The notes beneath the pieces are model-generated. The model ran no database searches, was not told where the DNA came from, and saw only the letters and a list, made by a program, of their open reading frames with translations. The position numbers and the translations under genes were made by a program. A stretch of DNA of 64,000 bases from Rosellinia necatrix. Lineage: Eukaryota; Ascomycota; Sordariomycetes; Xylariales; Xylariaceae. The stretch is taken from positions 3,534,001-3,598,000 of the forward strand of contig JAGYVD010000003.1 of the NCBI GenBank assembly GCA_021209875.1, given 5' to 3'. This document shows positions 37,776 through 50,640 of this stretch, piece after piece (position 1 is the stretch's first letter; every line of letters begins with the position of its first letter).

Positions 37776-39558
37776 AACTGTGCTTGCATCAACTCGAAGG
37801 CGACAAGCAAACCCCCATCAGGCTTTATTGAACTCGCAAGGCCAGATAGGTACTGCAGTAGTTCTTGTCACGGGATTGGCCAGCGTAACTAAGGTGGCGT
37901 CTTCAGATAACTACCTACCTCCCTTTGGGGACCTCTCGCTTGGCCAATCAGGTACTTATCTATGTACTTGGACCTCAGGGATGAGCCTCACCCGGTCCAC
38001 GCTGGCCTCGTGCCTTGTTTTCAGGGAGCGAAGGGGGGATCTGAAGAATGGTGGTTCCGGCGATTCATGACAAATCTCCTCACGTCCTGACTGGCTTATT
38101 TCCTTTTTAGGGAAACACGTCAACCATTGGGGCGTCCAATAGCCAGACTGTCGGGTCACTGTCTCACCACCTGGCCACACCGAAGCCGGACAGAGTCGGT
38201 CGAGCCCAGAGCCCGCGTCTTACTTGTATTGACTAAAGGAGAAAAAGAACCCCCGTTGCCTGCTTGCTCTCCCCCTTGACTGTGTTTGCTCAACAAACCA
38301 GGTCTCCCCCCGTCATGGCTCACGGGCCTATAGAGTCGAGCGAATTAGATTGACTCAGAAGAATCATCAGCTGACATGATACCTGTAGTAATAAACTATG
38401 GACTAGGCGGGAATGGGCTGCTTTCGTTACTGAGTATGAAAACAATCCACGTAAGCTTTGGCCGAGCCCCGTCTCGTGCTCTCAGCTGTGGAGCAAATCT
38501 CAGTCGTACTGTATCACAATAGAGGCAAAGCCCTAGCGTCTAAGATTTGCAACTCCAGCGAGTTCCCGACATCCTCCCATCCGGTCGATAGGCGTTGGGC
38601 AAAAAGCTCTACCGAGACATATATGCTCACGCTGCATAATATAAACTTGGTTTTTTATAGGAGGGGCGGTGTTCGTTGCCAGGCCTGTATAGATAGGAAG
38701 CGTCGTATGCTTTATTACACATATGCCTTGGCATCCAAGGGTGGCACGGCTGGAGGTGAGCGGCTCAAATGAGACTCTTGTTCAGAGCAGAATATTGTAT
38801 AGGCACGATGCTCTCATTATAATACCTAGACAAACTTCAACGCATCTGGGGATACAAGTTTAGGTCTGGCTGAATGCGGCCACAGGCCCTGTGTTGGGCC
38901 ACCATCTTCTGATCGTTCAATAACATATTTTTCTCATCTTGTAGGCCCTCCAGCCCCCAAACCCGGCCTCCTGGATTAAATCTCGCAAGTACAAAAGGAG
39001 ACATGAAGTGAATAGGCTCATACGTACAACGTTGATGAGCACCATAATGTAGCGCTTAACGGCACCGTCTACCTTTCCGTCCACGACGGGAGATGAACGC
39101 CGTGTAAATGATATGTATCAAGAGCGTGTCTGCTATATAAAGGCCGATAAAAGACTAGGAGAACAGGCCTGCTATTGGGCTGTGGCTCTCATGCAGGGGA
39201 AATGAACATCAAATGGTATGAAACTTTCAACCATGTATTCACTGCTAAGATCCCATTCTTCCCACCTGCACACGCCCCTGGTGAACATCGTGTCCCATTT
39301 CGTCGTATTTCTCTAAGACGATCAACGCCATATTTCCCACCGGCCGACCAGCTCTGCCATAACTGTATTTAGGGCTAACAAGCGTTGGGCCTCTTTAAGA
39401 TGATATCTTGTTAAAAAAAAAAAGGGAAACGGAGATGAAATCTCCAGGTGCGGAATAGGGGGACGTGTGGTAAGAAATAGACTGCAGCGATACCAGTGGG
39501 CGGATCACCAGCTGCCGAGGAGTATTATATGGGTTATACAGTTGGAAACTGCATGAGC

Positions 39559-42500
39559 CTAGTCATCCGCTAGCTTGGCAAAATGCTTCGACCATAACCA
39601 GCCGACTAAGTTGTTGGGATCATCTTGGTTTTTAGCGAGCCAGAGTTCACCTTTCTCGGCAATAACATCAAATATCTGTCCAAGCGTTAGTTGCACGTAT
39701 AATTAAAGGAGTACATTGGGGGATCAAATACCTCTCCTGCTTGGTAAGTGAGATAGGGATAGCCCGCCTCATGTTTAGTAGTTTGAATGTTAAATTCGAA
39801 GAGCGAAGCGGCTAACCAAAGGACATTATATCCATTGATAGGTTGGCGCTCACGAGAAGAAGCCCGGGAAGAAACCTGGGATGGCCGAATATGACGTTCG
39901 TGTGCATCTGACATAGGAAGCGCCGACTGGAAAATACCAGAATAGCGATGGTTGTCGGGAGACTGATAAGGAGAGGCCTGTGTAGAGCTAGAATGACGTC
40001 CAGACTGTGAATTTGACTCCACACTCTGTCTAATTTGGCCCCCTGAGTCATGACTTTGGCCTGTGCCTGGCCGTGCGGGAGCTGCGGCTAGCGATCGAGA
40101 AGCTGAAGCGAACTCTAGAGTCTTCGGAGAGTCCGCAGGTGGGCGTGTATGCCCGCTGCTCACATTATAATAGTCTCGACACGATTGGCCCGGGCTAGAC
40201 ATCGAAGCAATAGACGGAGAGACGGCGAACTGGCCGCTGTGACGCTTCATGAAGTCAGGTGTTGGCAAACTTGGAGCTATGTCACTGTTTAAGGATAATC
40301 CACGGTGACGAGGGGATGGCTCTGCCGGTCTGAGTCGAAATCTTGAAGAAGCTTCGTCAACGCTAGTGGAGTGTGATGGCCGGCCTTTAGAGGCAGGATT
40401 CACAATTCCAATCGTATTGATTTGCTCCTCTTGAAATTTATAATCCTGGAAAAAGCCCGTAACGATGCTGGAGAGCTCTGGGACATTGGTGTCTCCAAGA
40501 ACAACCTTAACCTTCTCTTTCCAGATAGAAAACCACTCGGCTTGAATGTTGACAAAATTACCAAGACAAATGTTGCCCACCTTCTCGGTAAGTGTTGAAA
40601 GTTTGGGTAGTTCTTTTTTAAGGGCTTCATTTAGGGCGTTGTATTGTTCAACTAGTTCTGAGAGTTGTTTGTCGATCTTCTTGCCACTCTTTTGGAGCTG
40701 AATGTATTTCTCATAATCAACTCGACGCTTAGATCTTTTCTTCATAGCGAGAGATGGATTGCTATACGATTTGATCACGAGTTCGAACGGTTCAATGACG
40801 TGCTTACGGACTTGTGAGAGCTATTAAATCGTGTCAGCTATGTGGGGATGGCGCGTCAATGCAGAATATCACTTACATGTTGCTCTAAGGCGACCTTCTC
40901 AATGTCCCTCATGGATACATTAAAGCGAACCCACTTACTTTCAATCTCGGGGTGAGGTGAGGGCTGTAGGCGCATGACGAGTTCCATAGAAGAAAGATAT
41001 TGTAAAAATTCGTGGACATGTACCGTCACCTGTCTAGTGTAAAACTCAACATCTCTTAGGACGACCTGTAGTCGAAGGTAATCATCGCCGAATCTCTCAT
41101 GTAATTTGAGATACTCAGCATCCTCAGATGGTTTATTGCCTGGAGTTTGCAGCTTGTCGACTCTCTTGCCGAATGCCCTCGCAAAGCCGGCCTTCACGTC
41201 CGATTCTTTGCGTCTTCGGCCGACAATTTGTCCTACTAATTCAAAGTTCTTCTTTGTCTTATTGATCTCTTCGATTGCATTTTCTAAAGCTATCTTCGCA
41301 GCTTCGAGAGATGGTCGATCTGGGTGATCGGAGGGTGTCTCGTGAAGAATTTGACTAAGCAGGTTAGGATACTTTGTGATCCTTTGCATCGGCTTGATGA
41401 GCAGCGAGTCCAGGTTCCAGGCTCTTGTTAGCTCTCTGGCGACTTCATTGCACTCGTTTAACCAGACCTGCACTGTTGGATCTTCCTGGATTTGGATAAG
41501 ACGTTTAGACGCATTATCGCTGTTCTTGAGAAAAGTCTCATGAACTTGTTTCATGTCCTCTATGTGGCGAAGGAAAGCCGGGCCTAGCGAAGTCTCCCGG
41601 TCTTTTTCGTTGTTTAATTGACTAGACGCAGCCATAGCCACACTTGATGAAGAAGGCACACCATCGCTAGAGCTCGAAGTGTCCTTTTGCACTTGGCGAT
41701 GTGTCTTTGGTATATATACACTAGAGACGCCCTCTTTTAGTTCGACCAGAAATGCAGAATGAAACAGGATGATTTTATCCGTGTTGCGGAAAATGAGTTT
41801 AATAGTTTGGTCGTCAAGTTTCGGACAAGCTTCGGCAGTACCTTTGTAGATCTCTTCAACAATATTCATATCTCTAATGAAGAAGGTCTCTGTATCTATA
41901 AGCTCTTTGATGGTCTCGTGGCGGGTAAATAACCGTTTCTTCTCCTTCGCGGGAAGGTCAGCGACTTGTTCCGCATTATTACTTTCCGCTAGAGTCTGTT
42001 GGCTTGCTAAACGGGATGAGCTGGATTTTGGGTCTTCGGAGGCTGCGAGTGATCTTTGATCGATTGATTGTAAGGCAGATTCCGAAGGGGCAAAGTAGCC
42101 GCTGTCCCGTTTTAGGGAATCCACTGAGGCTGGACTTTCGCCATCCTTGTCATCCTGTATGTAACTGTTGGGTCGTGTCTCGTCGGTATATTCGCTCGGC
42201 GGTATAGAGTCCATCACACCTCGCAAAAAAGATATCGTCCGGGGGTGGAGGGGGGAGAGTGGCTCGGGGCTGCTGGGATCGTGGATAGATCTATACTAGT
42301 CTTGCGACTTAAAATCCCTGCGGCAAATTCTTCTCCTGTATCGATCTCCGGAAGCTGGTGTCGTGGCTCATATAACTCTGGGTCTCGATGTGTATCACAC
42401 GGAGATACGCCGCGACTGTGAGAGATAGCCATCGAATGTTGACTATAACGATATGATTCTGGCCGCGAGTCCATTCCCGAATAACCGTGATCCGCCCTCC

Positions 42501-45500
42501 ACCCGAACGCTATTCTGTGAGAGTCTTGGTCTGTAGGCTCATATCCTGGACTTGAGTCCTGACTGCTTATTGAATAATCAGTCCATTCGGTTGCCTGGCT
42601 GACCCTGTTCATCAATTCTGATATCCGGGGAACAGTCAAGCTCGTGCGTGTCCCTACTGTTTTTTTAGAATCCAGAGAATAGCGTGAATCCCCTGAATCT
42701 TGTTGAGCACTACCCTCTTCTTCCGCGCTGGCACCGGCACTGGAGTCTACTTGAGACGTGATAGGGCTTTCCCAACGTTCTTGATGCCGTTTGAGCAAGG
42801 GGCTAACCAAGATTTCTGCGATCTTGGTAAGGCTCGAAGTTGGCTCAGCTTGCTCGGTGTCTGACTGATTAGGATCCTTCTTGAGGGAATCAAGCGATGT
42901 AGCATGCGTATGATCCTGTTCATCGTTGGCTACCGATTCGTGTTGTTTTGGGATAGGGTGATGAGAGTCAGAGCCTTGGGTTTCAACGGCAGGGGGTGTG
43001 AAATCAGTATCACGCCCCAAGATCGTCACTTTTGTTTCGTACGATGGAGGACGCAATGGCACGAATTCGTATCCCTCTTCTCGATACATGACAGTCACTT
43101 CTTGGACAGCGCCGACATCGTTATTGGGCTCGGGAAAATTTCCAGGGATGATCGCCGAGTCTTCTAAAGTATCTAATGCTATGTTGATTGACGCGCTATC
43201 ATCAACCGGAGGCTCATCTTCGAAAGGGGATCGATATTCCGATTTGGGGTAGATTAGCCCGGCACTGCCGTCAGCGCTGCTAATGATTTCAGCATCGTTC
43301 TTCGTTGCAGATTCCTGTACTGGTGGATCTATCTGTGGTTCGCCGTCAATTTCTGTAGTGTTTGATATTGCTGATTGTGGTACTTCATCCCGATCCTCGG
43401 CAATTTCAGCGCTGGGAAAGCTTCCAGGTATACCAAATGTTGGCGAATATTTCTCCTCCTGGCCCGCATTGCTACAACTAGTCGGGGTCGCACCATGTAA
43501 GGGGTCTTCATCGATGGTTTGCAACAGAGAAACGTCCAATGTAGGCTCCTCGACATTTGTCGTACTTGCTGCTGCTAGTTCAGTCACAACTGTCTGCACC
43601 GTCAGAGATTCCATGGTCGACGTATCTTCGTTAGCGGGCTTTTGGGCGTTTGTATGTATGGATGCTATCCGTCCCTCTTCTTCTCGGCGTTTAAGAGCCT
43701 CGGAGGTGGCAAGTTGACTTGCTAGTGCCTTAGCTTCCTCTTTCTTTTTCTTTTCCTGTGCGGCCTTTCTGGTGGCTACTCGCGCTTCGCTCTCTCGAAG
43801 TGACTTGGTATACGAGAGTTTAATCTGCTCTCTTCGAGATTCGTAATCGATTGGGCCCGTTAATATTTTCTTTGGACGTTTAGTCGGTTCGCCCCCTTTC
43901 GTGTTGGCTCTCACGTCTTTCTTACTCGGACACTTTTCCTTTTCGATTGCTTTCACCCTAGAACTTATAGTGGTCGCTGCCGATACCGGCTGCCTAGGCC
44001 GTGAGCTTCTAAGCGGAGGTGATAACTTCGGCGGGGGTGCCGATATATAGGCATTTAGTCTATTATTCCCATTGGGAGTAATCGCACTAGGCTTATTATG
44101 ACGCTTCATTGCGGGCGCGGCAAGAGGCGAGGGCGATTTGGCCCCCGGACTTTGCCCCGTGCTGAGTTTTTTTCCCTGGGTGAAGGGTCTCCTCATAGTA
44201 GAGGGTGAATTGGATCGTGTGGAATTCGGACTGGATGAGCTGGACGGAGTGCCGTGTTTCCGTACAGATACTGGTATCTTTGAAGCTGATGTTGCTACCG
44301 AGGTATCCAAGGTCGGTTTCGGACGTCGTGATCGAGCCATCGTAGATTTCTGGTGGGCCGGTTTTATGAAACCCATCTCGCTTCGTGATCGACTGTGATT
44401 CAGGGTGGAATGTGATACTTTCTCGTTGGCACCACCGGTATCGCTAGGCTCACCTTTCAAGTTGCGGTACCAATCACTCGGCGAAGAAGGTTCGGCATCG
44501 GTATATGAGAAGCTTCGCTGACGAGAACCGAGAGCACCCTGAGCATTCGATTCGTAAATCCCTAGCGAGGATATAGCCCCAATACCGTGACCAGCAAGTC
44601 CCGCATTTAGCTCTTCGAGCCCTACTTCACCAAAGAGAAGACCACGGGGCTTAGGAAGCGGCGGGATGGAGGCCGTCGAGAGGTTGGGAGATAAACTGGA
44701 TAGCGATTTCGAGGCATGGGACCCAAGGGGTTTTTGGGGTTTAGCTATGCGATTTGCGAATGATTGGGATTCGTCGGATAGGTTACTGTCAGGTGTAGCC
44801 CGATGCCGCTGCGTCGGCCGTGCTGCCGGTAAGGATGCACTCGATCTGGCAGCCGGAGCTTCACTAGCGGAAGAACGTCTGGTTCCGTGAGGCGGCCGAG
44901 CATTAGCTTCAGACCATGTTGTCTCGTGGGCTGAACCGCGTGGCGGCGTTTTGCCAGCAGCCTCAGGGGTCGTCTGAGTATTAGTCTGGTTGAATTTCTT
45001 GGTCAGGTCTTTCACACTAGGCTGATGTCCACTGCGACCATTCCAAGCGGTTGGCGCCGTAGGCCTTGATCTCGCAGCGGCAGTGGGGGGGCCTATCTTC
45101 CAGGGGGGTTGACACGGAACGGGCAGAAGACCTCGTGCTGGGTCGTGTCGAGGGGGGTCGGTGTGCGTCTAGGAACCGGGCCGGTTCCGTTGGATCGTAA
45201 CAAGGCATCTCGGTTGTGCCTCGGGGCAGGTAAAGTGGACGCCATTAGGTCCTCAAAATGAGTATGGTAAAAGGTGTCTGGGTCGAAGGTGTGCGAGTCG
45301 AAGGTGCCGTCAGGCTTGATGCTCATTACCGCGTTTGCATGGGCGGCGTATTGGTTGCTTGCAGCGTGTGACTCAAGCAAGGCGTCGGTGTCGTCGTCTT
45401 CGTCTACGTCTTCGTCGTCTTCGTTGTTGTCAGTGTTGCTGCGGCGTGCTGATGCTGCCGTCGCCGTCGCCGTCGCCGTCAAAGAGGCAGCAGCGGGAGG

Positions 45501-45782
45501 AGCGCCGGCTGCGGCTGCGGCAGCAGCTGTGGTAGATGGTGGATAACAGGAGTCGTGGAGGAGGATCTGGTGTGGCAAGGGATCGCGGTCGTAGGCGTGA
45601 TCATGGGTGTCCTCAAACCCGTTCTCGTGCTTCTGCCCGAACGGGTAGTAGTGTTGATGGGGACGATGGTCGTGGTATCGCAGCGGGCGTCTTGGGGTAG
45701 ACGGAGACGGGGTTCCAAGATTGCAAGCAGACGATGTTGTACCAAGGCAGCGGTCCTCCTCTTCATGCTTGCCGGAGTCCAT
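39559..45782 (-). CDS. DH-BAR-SH3 Rho-family guanine nucleotide exchange factor
   Basis: Best five-exon model: 45782-45132, 45021-42297, 42219-40877, 40820-39732 and 39675-39559; all phases agree, giving 1974 residues. A very long Ser/Pro-rich disordered N-terminal half (about 1-1200) includes poly-Ala and acidic stretches. The DH (RhoGEF) domain covers about 1215-1430, starting RLFTRHETIKELIDTETFF and carrying the conserved KPMQRITKYPNLLSQIL helix. A BAR-type helical domain covers about 1440-1700 (KWVRFNVSMRDIEKVALEQH, VRKHVIEPFELVIKSYSNPS). The C-terminal SH3 covers about 1900-1974 (ASLFEFNI, GELWLAKNQDDPNNLVGWLW). DH-BAR proteins (fission yeast Gef1, animal Tuba/DNMBP) activate Cdc42 at curved membranes during polar growth; that role here is inference. 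The join near 42220-42297 relies on a weak intron; a 6-T run gives an alternative reading. The first intron is also approximate. Confidence 0.85.
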
Positions 45783-46407
45783 TCTGGCAGTGGCCAGGGC
45801 AATATCACGGCGACCATTAATGATGGGTCATGTATGCCATACAAGCAAACAAGCACCTCGCTCAGGCAAAAACGAGTGGACGGCGGAGCCACAGATCGCG
45901 TGAATGCTACACACGTTGTCGAATAAGCATCCACAGCCTGGGGTCTGGGGGGGGGACCTCATGGGCTTCAAAGCTCCCCGTCCTGTCCAGTCCATGCCAA
46001 TACTTACCAATGCCAGTGCCAATCAATGGATCAACCCATCAATAGACAGAGAACCTTGGAAGCAGCGCAAGTTAACCACGTCTGGAAGTACCTAGGTTGG
46101 ATACCTATCTGGTCGGTGGTGTAGGTAGGACCGCAGAGAGCTCGGTACCTAGTGGGCAATGTTTGGCACCCTTGGACATGCGGGATTGAATGTATGATAG
46201 GGCTACTTACGTACCTAGCGTCTATTCGCCGGACGGCTGGTAACTAGTGGATACTTAATTGCTATGTGAACATTCACCTCCCTCCAGCATACATCAAAGT
46301 AGGTAGTGGGTAACAGGTATCTGTCGGGTACCTAGTTGCTCAGGTAGATACTTGCATACCTACCTAGGTAGGTACCTGGCACCATTAAAATGTAACTAGC
46401 ACTGTCA

Positions 46408-46460
46408 GACACCTAGACTAGACGTTAATATTACTACTACTACTACTACTACTAGGTAGG
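46408..46460 (+). repeat. Small dispersed repeat, copy A
   Basis: CACCTAGACTAGACGTTAAT followed by an ATTACTACTAC run and then AGGTAGGTACCT. It shares its core TAGACGTTA plus trinucleotide tail with copies at 47376-47415 (inverted) and 50594-50640 (direct). Confidence 0.6.
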
Positions 46461-47375
46461 TACCTATGTCGGCAGACGGGTCAGTACCCCAGGTCGATAT
46501 CCATCTCCGTCTCTGGCATGGTCCTGTCCCACATTTACACATCTCGCATCAGTAAGAGGTGTACGCCCCCCATCCTTGATTGGCTAATAACCCCACTATT
46601 ATACATACTAGGTTGAAGCATTGCAGAAGCCACCTGCAGTCCGAAAGAAGACTCCACACCTGTTGAACAACAGTAGATGGCAGGTACCATGGATCATAAT
46701 CTAGGTAGGTTAGGTACTTATAAAATCTACCTCCTAGGTGGTTGGTATAGTAACTCCAATTAAGCTTTTATAACAGAATAATTAGGGATAGCAAAAATAG
46801 CAGTAAATATATAATCAGAATTTCTATAAGAGCTTATTCAAAGATGTGTCATCATCGTTTTTACGTGGGCTGGCTATTTTTGTGGAAAGAATCAGTTGAA
46901 TGGTGTAATGGTAAATTCATTGTGCTCCCTAGGTAATCTACCTATGAAAGTGCAAAATCTCTGATCAAAAGGACCCCTCATACACTAGTTACAACCCAGG
47001 GGATCCATTTCGCCATGTTCCCTCCATCAAACAAACCATGCCACTCTAGGGACCATTAATACTGGGACAACCAAAAGGGCTCAGCACACAGAACATTTGC
47101 TTCCCATTATACTTAGATATCGGCAATAATACAACCGAATGTGAGAGACAAGAAGAATTCAAGGAAAGGGGCGCAAATAATAGTAATCGAGTTGATCTGT
47201 TTGCCTCATTACCCCGGCTCTCAGTAGATACCTATCCACCGTCCCACTCCTTTGATATGGGGAGGCTGTTTTGAGTGGATCGGATGTGCTGGCCGGTATG
47301 CATGATGAATTGTTACCAGACATTCTAGTTGCTGACTAGAAGCGTACCTAGCTAGATACTGCATAAGAGATAGTG

Positions 47376-47415
47376 TAGTAGTAGTAGTAGTATTAGGTAA
47401 CGTCTAAATAGGAGA
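47376..47415 (-). repeat. Small dispersed repeat, copy C (inverted)
   Basis: The reverse complement reads TTTAGACGTTACCTAATACT followed by a CTA run, matching the core of copies A and B with a 2-3 base difference. Confidence 0.5.
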
Positions 47416-47639
47416 TAGTGTAGGTAGTGTAGTATGTTACCCACTGTAGCGATGGAAAGAGAAGTTGGAGATGGGATGGAGACCTAGGTAGTAGGTAATT
47501 GACATGGGCGTCCACTGTAGTGGTAACCACTCGACACTATGGGTCGTACCTCCTCTTACACTACCTAGGTACCGAATCCCTGTTAAGATTAACTTAGCTA
47601 TGCTTTTCTTATCTTATCTACAGGTGTACGTGCTTAACC

Positions 47640-47850
47640 AAGCCTAGCAGATAATCAAACTGTTGCTTTATTAAAACAAAAGTATATTATAACTATATTA
47701 TAATAATTAAATTTTTATAAGATAAATATTTCAGGATAAAACACTATGAGATTTAATACATAATTAGTTATAAATATTAAGGTGTAAGAATAATATATGC
47801 ATATGCATTTAGGCCCTTGAATAACTTCTTTTATATTTAACGATATTATT
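47640..47850. other. AT-rich, TpA-rich island
   Basis: About 200 bases dominated by A and T with many TA dinucleotides and no open frame. The composition is typical of DNA decayed by repeat-induced point mutation in filamentous ascomycetes, but no parental element is recognisable. Confidence 0.45.
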
Positions 47851-50593
47851 ATGGTTAATCAGCAGCCGGCGGACTGCCTAACGCCATTGTGCTATCGATA
47901 TAATATTACAATATACCTAGGTAGCAGGTTGCTACCTACGCTATATTGTATATTGGGGACCTTAGTTGTCTTACACTTAGATAAGAGATGTTGGGGTATA
48001 TTATTTCCAACGTATCTGCTCCAACGAGAGAGAATGGCCCGCAAAGCCGAGCCGCCAGCTAGCTCCGGCGAAAAGAGTGCAAGAAAATAATGTTGAAGCG
48101 ATAACAGAACTCTATGTATGTCTGTCAATCCACCCAGCCATAAATTTTGAATAGCCAGTATATTATGAGGCTGTAGATACTGGGAGCACGAAAGACAGAG
48201 AGGTAAGTAGATATCAACTGCTTTATTATTTTTCGTAGGGGTTGACAACCACCTATCTTTTATCCTTTGTAAATTTTTACCTAGACGTAGGCTACATCAT
48301 GTACCTAGTCTAGAAGAAAGTTCGGGCTACGCTTACCCCAGCCCACCATATCTCTTCAACATTATCTCTTGAAAGAGAGAATAATCTGGGGATGAATTCT
48401 TATATGTCTTTGCGGTTGATCAACTGTCGAGCTGAAGATCCTGTGGTTTCTCTTGAATAGCCCCTAATGCAAGAGGGAAGGGAGGTATGGCTTGTTGAAC
48501 CAAACAGGTAACAAGTTCAGGTCATGAAAACAGCACACCGGCACGGCCGCACCCTGAAATATGGACTAGTCATCATACAATTTACATCAAAACAGGAGGT
48601 ATATTTTTGGTTGTTTCTAAAATCGGACAGTGGGAGCAAGATGATATACATAGAGCATTACAGTGATAACTCCCCACTGCAAGAGTTCGGTAAGCTCGGA
48701 CGCACAGACATGTAATATATGGCATCCCAAGAGGCAAGGTTGTACCAGTACATGCAACAAGTAGAGAAGCGGGTTGACACAGAGGCCAGGATCGTGAGCT
48801 GGGGTTGCGAAGTGACGGGTGTACCTAATCTGTTACATGGAATCCCGCTGTAATGAACAGCTGGCAATCGAATCATGCATCTCTCTGAAATTTTCTTCCA
48901 ATTTTTGTTTTGTTAGTCTTCCCTACCTGACAACGCACCTAGCAAAGAGGGACCAAGACAGGGCTTCGGTCATCTCGGCAGCCTAGTAGTGAACAGGTGG
49001 GCTTGTCAAGGTAATACCTCCGCCAGAAGCCGACAGTAGACATCAGTAATATTTCTCAATTGGCAAGCAGCACAGGTACCTATGTGACAAGTGTGATTAC
49101 ATTCCGCCCCGCCAGCCGTTATCGGGTATGCGTCGTGTTAGGGAACAATGTCACCTCGGTCTCACTCACAGCATGATGGGTATGCAGGTAGGTAGATGGT
49201 GCACACTTCATCTGGGAATATAAGCGCGAGGGAAAAGACCGAATTACTCACGTAACTCTGTTGTTTAGCTTGGCAGTGTATATGGGAAGGTTACCGGTTC
49301 CCTGGCTTCTAAGGCGAACTGTGCAACAGAGCAACAGTGGCGTTTGAGCTGAACTGGGAGACTCCAGCTCAAACCCCACCACTTTGCAGGAGCAGAACAA
49401 TGGGCCTATGTCACTCACTAAGTAAGTACCTAGTGTAGGTAAGTATGTCGTATATCAATTATCCACCCACGTAACCTACCTAAGTTTACATTCTACATGG
49501 CAGATGGATACATACCTAGGTGCTTGGGTTTAAGTAGGTAGTGTAGCAGTCGACAGGCACTGACCTCCCTGGCCTGCCTGGTACCCAAGAGCACCTACCT
49601 AGGCCAGGTAGTTATTCTTCCACGAACGGGAATGGAATGTCTGGTATCTGCGACGAGTTGATTGAGGCCAACTATGCATAATCTCCCCATCAATGCAACT
49701 TGAATTAATCAATCGTCAACCTGGCGCCGCGCCTGCAATTCGCCCCTATCCGACTACGTTGGGACCCTTCAAGTTTCGTTTTTCGTGCATATCTGAGACG
49801 CCTCCGGATAGTTGCCGGTCAGTGATTGCATTGAAACGACCTGAGAGGCGCCGCCTCCGCGTTTTGTTTTCCCTCACTCGCGCCAAATAGGATGCCTGCA
49901 ATTAAGCTATGAGTGGTTACCTGAAATCAAGATCATGGGGCAAACCCATCAAACCCCATACCTATTCGTCAATTCCCGTGGTGGTGTCGTGCCTAACAAG
50001 CAGTAGTCGGACGATGCCCGACCCCCAAGTCCGGCTTCCCGAGACAGACAAGATAGAAACGGGGGCCTCTGTTCATTCTCCTGGCTACTCATTCGACAAG
50101 TAGGGTATCACCCAGTTATGAGCCGAAGACTGCACGCACGAGGGGTCCCATCTGTAAACGGCGTGGGGGGAGCTTTTATAACGATTGGTCAAGGAAGCAT
50201 TGATGTTACTGTCCAATTATATTTGGCAGGTTCATGTGTGCTTTGGTGGGCACTAACTACTTTGTTAGCCTAGATCTTGAAGTTGACAAACATATAAGTG
50301 TCCGGGATATAATAATGACCATAAAGAAGAGTGTAAGACGAAACACGAGAATAAAGTGAGTCCTAGATAAGATGTCAAATTCTGTTCCTACCTACTTATT
50401 TAGCGAGATAGGTAGGTAGTAGTTATTGTTCAACAAAAGGTTGGCTTTTGGTACATAGCAGTAGGTGCGGTGGTCGGGAGATAAATGGTTGCTATCTACC
50501 TAGGAAGGCTAGTGTAGGATATGGGGTCAGACAATAGTTATACAGGTATCCGGGGCTGTTAGGCACATAAGTACCTAGGTAGGCACCTATCAG

Positions 50594-50640
50594 CCACCTA
50601 GATTAGACGTTAATAATACTACTAGGTAGTAGGTAGGGTA
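50594..50640 (+). repeat. Small dispersed repeat, copy B
   Basis: CACCTAGATTAGACGTTAAT followed by AATACTACTAGGTAGTAGGT. It differs from copy A by one C/T change in the core and has a shorter trinucleotide tail. Confidence 0.6.

Larger units (their letters stand above)
33294..39558. other. 6.3-kb intergenic region, no supported gene
   Basis: It begins with the velB promoter and ends at the RhoGEF 3' flank. Only short frames without family features occur. The strongest content is a series of ACCTAGGT/AGGTAGGT islands at about 34980-35070, 35160-35225, 35770-35850, 36575-36680, 37080-37145, 37230-37260 and 37735-37775. Long regulatory regions upstream of velvet genes would be a reasonable but unproven reading. 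Confidence 0.5.

Noticed and set aside
38458..38772. 104-codon + strand frame in the velB-RhoGEF gap
   Set aside because: No motif, irregular composition and no neighbouring exons with good splice sites.
45093..45782. Separate 229-codon gene upstream of the RhoGEF
   Set aside because: Its end fits a phase-0 intron (GTCTTC...CATCAG) into the next exon (PSVKDLTKKF), so a shared N-terminal exon is more likely, though not proven.
47851..48090. 79-codon + strand frame as a small gene
   Set aside because: Hydrophobic start fused to a Lys/Ala/Ser-rich tail, no family resemblance, next to an AT-rich island; probably chance.
49340..49395. tRNA-like sequence (CAGCTCAAACCCCACC)
   Set aside because: The T-loop lacks the invariant TTC and no acceptor stem pairs.
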